The position numbers were made by a program, and so were the translations under genes. From contig JAGVOC010000420.1 of NCBI GenBank assembly GCA_020052975.1, positions 1 to 6,424 of the forward strand: a DNA stretch of 6,424 bases. The letters run 5' to 3'. Origin of the DNA: Desulfobacterales bacterium. Its GTDB lineage: Bacteria > Desulfobacterota > Desulfobacteria > Desulfobacterales > RPRI01. Position 1 is the first letter of the stretch, and each line of letters starts with the position of its first letter. The notes under the pieces were generated by a model. It saw only the letters and a list, made by a program, of their open reading frames with translations. It did no database searches and was not told the origin of the DNA. Shown in pieces: positions 1 to 5,327 of this stretch.

Positions 1-68
1 AGATCTAGTTTGGTTCATGGAGATTACAGGAGTTCTGAGTTAATTCATAGCCTCTTTATGGCAAGGGG

Positions 69-190
69 GTGGGGAATAACCCTGGCCCTGGTGGGGAATA
101 ACCCTGGCCCTGGTGGGGAATTATCTTGGCCCCAGGGGTGGGGAATTACCCTGGACCAATCCCCCTTAAAGTGGGGATATACCATGGACC
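69..190. repeat. Cluster of degenerate ~20-22 bp repeats, possibly the end of an IS21-family element
   Basis: Five copies of a GTGGGGAATAACCCTGG-type unit are visible, starting at 69, 91, 113, 138 and 171. The first two are identical 22-mers at 69-90 and 91-112. The copies at 138-157 and 171-190 match at 17 of 20 positions. Clustered repeats of this kind beside a TG...CA-type boundary are a feature of IS21-family ends, and the sequence TCGACA at 191-196 would be a fitting outer tip. That identification rests on resemblance alone: no istA or istB gene is in view. The last copy contains the ATG used by the downstream hsdS fragment. Confidence 0.5.
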
Positions 191-846
191 TCGACAGACT
201 GCGGGCCGAAGCCGACCGCCACACCGCTGATCTCGTTCTCTCGTTATTTCAAAACCAATTCGGACATCCGCTATCCAACTCTCTCGGTTGGCCAGTTGCA
301 GAACTGCGAGAACTGGGTAATGTTGTTACTGGAACCACCCCGCCAAGCGCTTTGAATGGCATGTTCGAAGGAGATATTCCTTTTGTTACACCTGGCGACT
401 TGGAGCGAGATACACGTCAAACCGCACGGTTTGTCACAGACGCTGGCGCGGCCGAATCGAGAATAGTGAGAGCTGGCAGCACTCTCGTGTGCTGCATCGG
501 CGCGACAATCGGGAAGACGGATCGTACATGGAAAACATCTGCCTTCAACCAGCAAATTAACGCGATTGAGTGGAACGAAAGGATTGACGACGACTTCGGC
601 TGGGCATGTATGAGGCTCTGTAAATCGGAAATCATTCGTCAGAGCAAATCTACAGCGTTACCCATTTTGAAGAAATCGCTTTTCGAGCGCGTGCAAATCC
701 CTGTTCCGCCAATCTTTCTGCAGCGCGCCTTCGCTAACCAGGTCTCTGAAATTCGCGCATTAGAGGCCGGGCAAACTGCCAGTCGGAGTCGCCTGGATGA
801 TTTGTTTCAATCCCTACTGTACCGAGCATTTCAAGGGGAGCTATGA
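184..846 (+). CDS. hsdS: Type I restriction-modification specificity subunit, truncated to its C-terminal half
   Basis: HsdS reads the target sequence for the type I methylase/restriction complex. Full proteins carry two target-recognition domains (TRDs), each followed by a conserved helical spacer, and are usually about 380-450 residues. This frame gives 220. Residues 1-40 look like the central conserved spacer (DRLRAEADRHTADLVLSLF, then GWPVAEL). Residues 41-180 form one TRD with family hallmarks: GTTPP at 50-54, NQQINAIEW at 122-130 and VPPIFLQ at 174-180. Residues 200-220 are the C-terminal conserved helix (RSRLDDLFQSLLYRAF). The first TRD is therefore missing. ATG 184 lies inside the last upstream repeat. 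An upstream extension to TTG 10 would only translate the repeats. The stop overlaps the next gene by 4 bases. A lone TRD can sometimes work as a dimer, but with hsdM and hsdR broken in this window activity is doubtful. Confidence 0.8.
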   Translation: MDLDRLRAEADRHTADLVLSLFQNQFGHPLSNSLGWPVAELRELGNVVTGTTPPSALNGMFEGDIPFVTPGDLERDTRQTARFVTDAGAAESRIVRAGSTLVCCIGATIGKTDRTWKTSAFNQQINAIEWNERIDDDFGWACMRLCKSEIIRQSKSTALPILKKSLFERVQIPVPPIFLQRAFANQVSEIRALEAGQTASRSRLDDLFQSLLYRAFQGEL

Positions 847-1667
847 TCGGCAGCCTGCGCAATCATTGGGAGTACACCCCCGTGGAAATATGGGAGCCAC
901 TGGCTGCCCGCGAGAAATCGCCGCCCGATTTGTTCAATGACCTTTACGACGCAGCCGACGACTTCCTTGCCTTGCCAACATCGGATGCCCTGGTAGAAGA
1001 GATCAGAAACGACGCCGCCAAGGCCCATGATGTATTTAGTGCCCTCAAAGGCTCCGACTTTAGAGACGAAACTGCCATAGTGGAATTTCTTGAGGCGGCT
1101 AACGAAGTCATCGTCGATTATGACGTTTCCGGGTACACGGAATTCTTCAAGCTTCTCCTGCGAGAATTCATCCGGAAATACAATCTTCGCTACCGTCTCG
1201 ACGATCCCTTCAAACTGCGCTTCCTGCTGCCAGGCTCTTTTACCAACCTGTATTCCGAACTTCAGCGCCTAAACACTTCAAACGGTCACCTGACCGATCT
1301 GCTGCGGGACTTCGAGCACGCCTTCGACCGTTACGCGCGAGCACAGGACCCATCCGACCTCAAGACCTGTATCGCTAAAGCCAGCAACTATGCGGAGGGG
1401 TTAGCATCTGCCACCCATGGACAGCCTGGGACTTTGGGTGCCCTCTGTAACCAAATCGGCGACTGGCCGCATGACAAAGTGAAGGAAGCCCTGCAGAACC
1501 TGTACAAGTTCTGCTCTGACTATCCTGGTATCCGCCACGCCGGCAGTCCTAAAGGAATGCGCCGAAACTTGTCGGTGAAGGATTCCACCTTGATTTGCCT
1601 TCTTCTTCTTGGTTTCGCAGGTTATCTTTCGCCAAGTGTTGATGAGCGATCTGTGCTTGGCCTATAG
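843..1667 (+). CDS. Uncharacterised RM-linked protein with HEPN/Abi-like C-terminus
   Basis: The protein has 274 residues, no signal peptide and mostly acidic helical sequence. Its start (ATG 843) overlaps the hsdS stop in an ATGA arrangement, so the two are probably translationally coupled. The clearest signature is near the C-terminus: YPGIRHAG at 227-234, then SVKDSTL and a hydrophobic helix (ICLLLLGFAGYL, 251-262). This resembles the end of abortive-infection C-terminal and other HEPN-fold proteins, where an Arg and a nearby His form an RNase site. Here R231 and H232 are adjacent rather than spaced as in canonical RxxxxH HEPN nucleases, so catalysis cannot be assumed. Genes of this sort occur inside type I RM operons between hsdS and hsdR. 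The location suggests an accessory or back-up defence protein, but I do not recognise a named family for residues 1-200. Confidence 0.65.
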   Translation: MIGSLRNHWEYTPVEIWEPLAAREKSPPDLFNDLYDAADDFLALPTSDALVEEIRNDAAKAHDVFSALKGSDFRDETAIVEFLEAANEVIVDYDVSGYTEFFKLLLREFIRKYNLRYRLDDPFKLRFLLPGSFTNLYSELQRLNTSNGHLTDLLRDFEHAFDRYARAQDPSDLKTCIAKASNYAEGLASATHGQPGTLGALCNQIGDWPHDKVKEALQNLYKFCSDYPGIRHAGSPKGMRRNLSVKDSTLICLLLLGFAGYLSPSVDERSVLGL

Positions 1668-2003
1668 CCGTAATCGGAGAAAATAGGAACAACGCCTATG
1701 GTTAGTAAAGGTGTTTCGTCGTGAATTTAAGCAAGATAATGATGGAATGATCCACCACAAAACCTTCAAGGGAAGGCTAGGGGACGGTTCTCACATTCTT
1801 TTTAAATAACAGATAGATACAAAATAATTTTCAAACCAAGGTCGAATTCTGCTATTGCCTCGATGTCCATGGGAAGGATTTCATTTCGCACCAGTGAAGG
1901 AGTTTCCTGGAATAAATTAAACAAGGTTTTTGATGGTAGATTAGAAACAATCATCCAAGAAATTAACGAAGCCATCGCCGCCTAAAAAAGCCCCTATCAT
2001 TAT
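1668..2003 (+). other. Gene-poor stretch between two defence modules
   Basis: No intact gene is visible on either strand. The first ~130 bases contain a short hairpin (CCTTC-AAGG-GAAGG, about 1767-1780) followed by AGGGGACGGTTCTC and a T run. This looks like a relic of a repetitive or terminator-like element. From about 1804 a stop-free frame leads into the putative hsdR tail listed separately. The stretch is probably where most of an hsdR gene was deleted. Confidence 0.5.
1863..1985 (+). pseudogene. Possible 3' remnant of a type I restriction subunit gene
   Basis: A frame open from about 1806 to the TAA at 1983-1985 ends in the peptide WNKLNKVFDGRLETIIQEIN followed by EAIAA. The pattern of an aromatic lead, then NKxFxGxLxxxxxEIN and a short tail, resembles the C-terminal helix of HsdR proteins, and the location after hsdS and an RM-linked gene fits hsdR order. 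Only the last ~27 codons look like this. The upstream part of the frame is not convincing, and there is no ribosome-binding site or usable long start. I take it as the scar of a deleted hsdR. It could instead be the tail of some other helical protein. Confidence 0.4.
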
Positions 2004-2019
2004 ACATCAAATTTGATGT
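2004..2019. promoter_or_regulatory. 16-bp perfect palindrome, probable HigA operator
   Basis: ACATCAAATTTGATGT is a perfect inverted repeat ending 9 bases before the higB start. XRE-type antitoxins such as HigA generally bind palindromes overlapping their own promoter, and placement and symmetry fit that role. AT-rich hexamers around 1995-2006 (TATCAT, TATACA) could serve as a -10 box, but I see no good matching -35, so the exact promoter is unresolved. Confidence 0.6.
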
Positions 2020-2028
2020 TGACTATTT

Positions 2029-2382
2029 ATGGAATTCACTGTAGAATTTTATGAAACGGAATCAGGGCGATGCCCCATTCTGGAGTTTTTGGATGGGCTT
2101 AAAGAAACAGACCCAAATGATTTTGCAGCTGTCATGGCAGGGCTTGCCAAGTTGCGAAACAGGCAGTATCATAGGCCACCTCTCTCAAAGCCTATTGGGA
2201 ACGACCTTTTCGAACTCCGACATGTAGGCAAACTGAATACGAGAGTACTTTACTTTTTTGCTAAAGGGCAGAGGATCATTGCAGTCCATGGGATTCGAAA
2301 TAAAGCAAAAGAGATTTCAAAGCGAGATCGTAAAGCAGCCTTGGAGAGAAAAGAGGATTGTTTCTTGAGGAATCAATTATGA
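2029..2382 (+). CDS. higB: HigB/RelE-family toxin (Gp49-like)
   Basis: This 117-residue basic protein has the layout of the Gp49/HigB branch of the RelE superfamily, ribosome-dependent mRNA interferases that arrest translation. Residues 60-77 (LFELRHVGKLNTRVLYFF) match the conserved L-x-ELR...R-x-LY-F core. Residues 83-110 match the IxxxHG-(F/I)-x-KK-like strand followed by a basic helix (IIAVHGIRNKAKEISKRD). Toxin-first order is typical for HigBA. Start ATG 2029 follows the operator palindrome by 9 bases. No strong ribosome site precedes it, as is common where toxin synthesis is kept low. The stop overlaps the antitoxin start by 4 bases. The length is usual for the family and I see no disruption, so the pair may still be active. 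Confidence 0.85.
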   Translation: MEFTVEFYETESGRCPILEFLDGLKETDPNDFAAVMAGLAKLRNRQYHRPPLSKPIGNDLFELRHVGKLNTRVLYFFAKGQRIIAVHGIRNKAKEISKRDRKAALERKEDCFLRNQL

Positions 2383-2753
2383 AAAGACAAACAAATTTTG
2401 ATATTTATCTTGAGGAACAGTTGAAGGATACGGGTTTTGCGGAAAAATTCAGAAAGGCCGGCGAGGCCTGGGATGTAGCTGTTCAGTTAGCTTCTCTCCG
2501 TAAAAAGTCCGGGTTATCTCAGAAAGAGCTGGCGAAACGGGTGGGGACATCTCAACAGCAAATCAGTCGTCTTGAATCACCTTCTTATGAAGGTCATTCC
2601 TTGAGTATGTTGCGACGAGTAGCAGAGGTTCTTGGAGCAACCCTTCATGTGGAAATTCAACCCAAGAGGAGCCAGTCGACACAAATTGTTGCTGAACCGA
2701 AATCAATTTACAGAGTTAAAAGGAAACGAGACCATGACAGATGTAGTAGGTAA
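2379..2753 (+). CDS. higA: HigA-type XRE antitoxin
   Basis: The protein has 124 residues with a helix-turn-helix of the XRE/Cro class at about 37-66 (LASLRKKSGLSQKELAKRVG, then TSQQQISRLE). A second helix, MLRRVAEVLGATLHVEI, is typical of antitoxins paired with Gp49-like toxins. The start is ATG 2379, coupled to the toxin stop, with GAGG at 2367-2370 eight bases upstream. An in-frame upstream start at 2358 would lie inside higB and lacks such a site. It should neutralise HigB and repress its own promoter through the palindrome at 2004-2019. The basic C-terminal tail (KRKRDHDRCSR) is read from DNA that also forms the start of hsdM: the genes overlap by 20 bases. The tail may therefore be an accident of overprinting rather than a conserved part. 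Confidence 0.87.
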   Translation: MKRQTNFDIYLEEQLKDTGFAEKFRKAGEAWDVAVQLASLRKKSGLSQKELAKRVGTSQQQISRLESPSYEGHSLSMLRRVAEVLGATLHVEIQPKRSQSTQIVAEPKSIYRVKRKRDHDRCSR

Positions 2754-2904
2754 ACTTTGGGGATTCTGTCATACCCTCCATCATGATGGGATCGATTACG
2801 GCGATTATATCGAGCAGTTGACCTATCTCCTTTTTCTTAAAATGACCATGGAACTAGGGATGTGGAAAATGCCTATAGTAATATACTGCATCAAAAGGGT
2901 TTGA
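2734..2904 (+). pseudogene. hsdM: Type I methyltransferase subunit, 5' fragment only
   Basis: The first ~38 codons (MTDVVGKLWGFCHTLHHDGI, then DYGDYIEQLTYLLFLKM) are a near-textbook HsdM N-terminus, the helical domain preceding the N6-adenine methyltransferase fold. Full HsdM is about 480-550 residues. Here homology ceases around codons 38-42 (near 2850-2860), and the frame ends at 2904 after about 15 unrelated residues. None of the methylase motifs (FxGxG-like motif I, NPPF) is present. A purine-rich stretch with AAGGAAACGAG before ATG 2734 could serve as ribosome site, and the start lies within the end of higA. The gene is cut by the adjoining phage-like DNA and cannot make a working methylase. 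Confidence 0.85.
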
Positions 2905-2930
2905 AGATGGGTGGAGGACGTAATATATTA

Positions 2931-3075
2931 TGCGACTAAGGGAATGAGTGGGAAAAAGCGGGAATCATTGGGATGGATAAGGCTTTAAGGGATTTTTGAG
3001 AAATTTTTTTTGTCGCAATGGTGTTTCATTGAATGCCCTAAAATGTAACTTATTTTGCGACTATTTCCCAGTGGT
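2931..3075. repeat. TGCGAC-core repeats near the element end
   Basis: TGCGACTA occurs at 2931-2938 and 3056-3063 in the same orientation, both preceded by TATT plus A or T and followed 6-8 bases later by AGTGG. An inverted TGCGAC core lies at 3012-3017 (GTCGCA on the plus strand). These ~20-bp similarities sit in the gene-free stretch between the hsdM break and the first phage gene. They could be transposase or integrase arm-binding sites. The function is not shown by the sequence. Confidence 0.4.
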
Positions 3076-3123
3076 TTTCTGTGGGGGTTGGGACATTTGG
3101 TCTCAGGGTTTTAGTGGAGTTTA

Positions 3124-3324
3124 TTAATAATATTTTTCATACCATTTTAGAGGTCGCCCCTTCTCTTGGGTTTTTAGGAGATTTCTTGTATTTATGTGAT
3201 TTTGGTAGAGCAGCTGGATAATTATTATTCCAATTAAACAAAAAACCGGACCAAGTATTGTGAAAAAAGTAAAAATACCGATTACCACCAATAATAATTG
3301 AACTAACACCACAAGGCACCCCAT
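3124..3324 (-). CDS. Small hydrophobic membrane protein
   Basis: The protein has 66 residues. Residues 3-40 are almost wholly hydrophobic (VVLVQLLLVVIGIFTFFTIL, then GPVFCLIGIIIIQLL), enough for two short membrane helices with a tight turn around Gly-Pro. A basic cytoplasm-type tail ends GRPLKWYEKYY. The ribosome site is excellent: AAGGAGGGAGGG on the minus strand at 3343-3332, just ahead of ATG 3324. It is the last gene of the repressor operon, 84 bases after the nuclease-like gene. Small membrane proteins in this place in prophages are often expressed in the lysogen and some block entry of related phages. I recognise no family, and that role is only suggested by context. Confidence 0.6.
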   Translation of the reverse strand: MGCLVVLVQLLLVVIGIFTFFTILGPVFCLIGIIIIQLLYQNHINTRNLLKTQEKGRPLKWYEKYY

Positions 3325-3408
3325 ATTTTCACCCTCCCTCCTTAGCCTTTTTCTCTTTCAGTAGGTCCTTCAATAGCTTCTCTTTCTCACCATATTTTAA
3401 TATCTCCC

Positions 3409-4233
3409 CTACTTAGGCACATTGTCTATTTCAATATAAGTGGATGGATCTTCCTGCTTAGTGTCTTTGGTTATTTTTACAGCTTTAACCTTAGCTTTTA
3501 AATATGCCTTGCTTATTCGTTTTATATAATCTAAAGCCTGCCTAGCCTCGTCACTATCCACAACTTCCCTTTTTAATACTTCATTCTGTAGGATTGTTTT
3601 TAGAAAATCTTCATCTATCTTAACCGTTGGGCTAATTTTTTTCAACTCTCTTTTTAACGTCAAAAGCAACGGTTGGCTAAGTAAAACAGCCGCCAGAGAA
3701 AACTTACTCGTAACCTGCTTTTGTTGATAGAATGATGTCATTGATGACTGTGTAAAACCTTCTCTACTTAAACTCCCCAAACATTCCAATAATTGTGGGT
3801 CTTTGGGGTTCGCCTGTAATACATCCAGTTCATATACAAGAGACTTATCAATCGGCTGCTTAAAGTGGATTTTATATATTTGCCAATTAATACCATTACT
3901 TAATATGACCCATTCAATCCCGTGATTAGCTCCATAGTCAATTGCCTGTTTGATATAGATGTCTTTAAGTGGGCTATCAATTGCTTTTGCCTCAATCAAA
4001 AACCGCACTTCATTTCCTACCTTCACAGCAAGATCTACATACGTTCCCCTGACAGCAAATTCCGTTGTTATCTCAAGGTATTTCTTATATCCTAGTATGT
4101 CTGCGAGCATGTCGGCAATAATTACCACAGTATCAGACTCATTTATGTCTCGGTCTTTTGCTTCCATAAGAATTGATCGGTACTTTTTAAGTTGAGCAAT
4201 TATGCGCTCTGTAACCTTCTTTGAAATAGCCAT
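3409..4233 (-). CDS. Stand-alone HsdR-N-like PD-(D/E)XK nuclease domain protein
   Basis: The protein has 274 residues counted from ATG 4233. I chose this start over ATG 4248 because the GGGAGGGGGG run between them makes a good ribosome site for it. Residues 50-122 carry the nuclease core of type I restriction HsdR N-terminal domains: E58, then D67 in TYVDLAV, then E81-A-K83 in FLIEAKAID, then Q96-x3-Y100 in KQAIDYG, then WVILSNGINWQIYKI. This is the D...ExK...QxxxY arrangement of that family. No helicase/translocase domain follows; residues 130-274 are helical and basic (KAYLKAKVKAVKITKD). It follows the repressor by 48 bases on the same strand, so it should be made in the lysogen, where it could cut incoming DNA or RNA. 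All core catalytic residues appear intact. The substrate is unknown. Confidence 0.75.
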   Translation of the reverse strand: MAISKKVTERIIAQLKKYRSILMEAKDRDINESDTVVIIADMLADILGYKKYLEITTEFAVRGTYVDLAVKVGNEVRFLIEAKAIDSPLKDIYIKQAIDYGANHGIEWVILSNGINWQIYKIHFKQPIDKSLVYELDVLQANPKDPQLLECLGSLSREGFTQSSMTSFYQQKQVTSKFSLAAVLLSQPLLLTLKRELKKISPTVKIDEDFLKTILQNEVLKREVVDSDEARQALDYIKRISKAYLKAKVKAVKITKDTKQEDPSTYIEIDNVPK

Positions 4234-4281
4234 TTTCCCCCCTCCCATAATCTTTAAGGTTAATACCCCTTATTGAGCTTC

Positions 4282-4908
4282 TTACACTTTAATTTTCCGC
4301 CAAGCTCCGACAACTTTTCCCATAATAATATAATGCTCGTTCGGCGTATAGCTTGGATATTCCGGGTTATCGCTGGTAAGTGTAATGTCTCCATCTTTTT
4401 CTCGATATCGCTTAATCATCGAATCTCCCCACTCATCATTTACAACTATCACGTCTCCGTTTTTGATATTGCCATCGTGTATAAACAGTACATAATCACT
4501 GTCCTTAACTGCCGGCGACATGCTATCCCCCTTTACGATCAGCGCATAAGCCCCGGGCTGAGTATCAGGGCAGCTTATGTATTCTATAATTTCCTGTTCC
4601 GGTATTTGATCAGGGAATCCAGCAGGGACACTGCCGAAAACTGGTATTGTCCTTAAAGGGATAATACCAGAGATTGGAGGTTCTTTTCCTACCCCCTTCT
4701 CCATCTCGCCCTCGCCAGTGAGGAAATCTTTTATATTTTTCCCTTCTTGTTCACAATATGTGATTAATATTTTATATGGTAGTGTCCCCCTCTTACGCCA
4801 ATTTGATACCGTATTAGATTTTACTTTCAACAAGTTTGCCAATTCCCTGTCGGTTTTTATGCCTTTTTCATACTTGATCTTATCTAGAATCGAAATTATT
4901 TTTCCCAT
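4282..4908 (-). CDS. Phage CI/LexA-like repressor with S24 autopeptidase domain
   Basis: The protein has 208 residues. Residues 5-65 form a CI-type helix-turn-helix (TDRELANLLKVKSNTVSNWR followed by KRGTLPYKIL). Residues 88-205 are an S24 peptidase domain: cleavage bond A96-G97 in GSVPAGFP, nucleophile S129 in KGDSMSPAV and general base K166 in SMIKRY. It should bind operators in the adjacent divergent region to hold the prophage silent, and cut itself when RecA filaments form after DNA damage. Start ATG 4908 has no Shine-Dalgarno sequence. The predicted leader is about 30 bases (ending AATACACAG), so translation may be weak. It leads an operon with the nuclease-like and membrane genes. All active-site residues are present, so the switch is probably inducible. 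Confidence 0.9.
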   Translation of the reverse strand: MGKIISILDKIKYEKGIKTDRELANLLKVKSNTVSNWRKRGTLPYKILITYCEQEGKNIKDFLTGEGEMEKGVGKEPPISGIIPLRTIPVFGSVPAGFPDQIPEQEIIEYISCPDTQPGAYALIVKGDSMSPAVKDSDYVLFIHDGNIKNGDVIVVNDEWGDSMIKRYREKDGDITLTSDNPEYPSYTPNEHYIIMGKVVGAWRKIKV

Positions 4909-4923
4909 CTGTGTATTTTTTTC

Positions 4924-4953
4924 TTGACAAAGTTCCCAAGTGTGAATTATATT
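4924..4953 (+). promoter_or_regulatory. Rightward early promoter (PR-like)
   Basis: Consensus TTGACA at 4924-4929 is followed after 18 bases by TATATT (4948-4953); a 17-base reading gives TTATAT. It would drive the zinc-ribbon, Cro/Ner-like and ORF6N genes. The 4924-4945 stretch holds an imperfect dyad (TTGACA...TGTGAA) that could be a repressor operator half-pair, but the symmetry is weak. Confidence 0.65.
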
Positions 4954-4974
4954 GGCTTTACGTGGTTAAGACAA
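4946..4974 (-). promoter_or_regulatory. Leftward repressor promoter (PRM-like)
   Basis: On the minus strand TTGTCT (4974-4969) and a perfect TATAAT (4951-4946) are separated by 17 bases. Transcription would begin near 4939, giving the repressor a leader of about 30 bases. The -10 box overlaps that of the rightward promoter on the other strand. Confidence 0.7.
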
Positions 4975-4998
4975 TCCTTATTTTTAGGGGGTAAAAAC

Positions 4999-5124
4999 AT
5001 GAACGAAAAAACCATATGTCCTAAATGCGGTGCAGAACTTGATTATACACCAGACGAAGGCCCTTTTTGCGAACAATGTGGTGCCAGGCTTATTCAGGAT
5101 GCTTCTCAGGATGCAGGTAATTAG
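4999..5124 (+). CDS. 41-residue zinc-ribbon protein, first early gene
   Basis: This tiny protein is essentially one zinc knuckle pair: CPKC at 7-10 and CEQC at 24-27, followed by a short Ser/Asp/Gln tail. ATG 4999 is preceded by AGGGGG (4986-4991) eight bases upstream and sits about 40 bases after the rightward start point. The in-frame upstream start at 4924 would fall on the promoter and is rejected. Such ribbons bind nucleic acid or protein partners; the specific role is unknown. Its sequence resembles the first ribbon of the opposite-strand gene, whose 3' end it overlaps by 35 bases. Confidence 0.65.
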   Translation: MNEKTICPKCGAELDYTPDEGPFCEQCGARLIQDASQDAGN

Positions 5125-5299
5125 CCCCGCACGACCGGCAGAACTTGGCATCTGAAGACCGGATGATCTTATTGCAGCCAGGGCATGCGGTTATTATCTC
5201 TGTCCCACATTGCTCGCAATATTTCCAGTCTTTTGGTGTGATTTTAAAAGCCGTTTTACATTTAGGACAGATACCAAATTGTTCTCTGATTTCAACCAT
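5090..5299 (-). CDS. Double zinc-ribbon protein, antisense to the early operon
   Basis: The protein has 69 residues with two zinc ribbons: CPKC at 11-14 with CEQC at 28-31, and CPGC at 39-42 with CRSC at 54-57. AAGGAG at 5312-5307 lies 7 bases before ATG 5299, an ideal ribosome site, so it is likely translated. It has no signal peptide or membrane segment. Its start is only 28 bases from the divergent Cro/Ner-like gene, so its promoter must lie inside that gene; TTGACT on the minus strand near 5352-5347 is a possible but unsupported -35. Transcription here would run against the rightward early transcript. The first ribbon is clearly related to the 41-residue protein beside it. Confidence 0.7.
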   Translation of the reverse strand: MVEIREQFGICPKCKTAFKITPKDWKYCEQCGTEIITACPGCNKIIRSSDAKFCRSCGANYLHPEKHPE

Positions 5300-5327
5300 A
5301 ACGAAACTCCTTATTTAGAGGTTAGAA

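Noticed and set aside
10..183. Upstream in-frame extension of the hsdS fragment to TTG 10
   Set aside because: It only translates the degenerate repeats (GWGITL units), has no plausible ribosome site, and HsdS homology begins after 184.
69..190. Possible CRISPR array
   Set aside because: The units are nearly contiguous and diverging, with no unique spacers of regular length and no cas gene nearby.
271..635. Minus-strand open frames opposite hsdS
   Set aside because: They lie wholly within a well-supported plus-strand gene and show no family features or ribosome sites.
2632..2733. Earlier start for the hsdM fragment
   Set aside because: It lies inside higA, and ATG 2734 begins exactly at the conserved HsdM N-terminus.
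3064..3100. Possible terminator for the leftward operon (CCCA...TGGG)
   Set aside because: The stem is only four pairs with no following T run in the leftward direction.
3959..4195. Plus-strand open frame opposite the nuclease-like gene
   Set aside because: It is Ser-rich shadow sequence without a ribosome site; the minus-strand gene has conserved catalytic motifs.
4273..4927. Plus-strand open frames opposite the repressor
   Set aside because: They are shadows of a gene with intact CI and S24 motifs.
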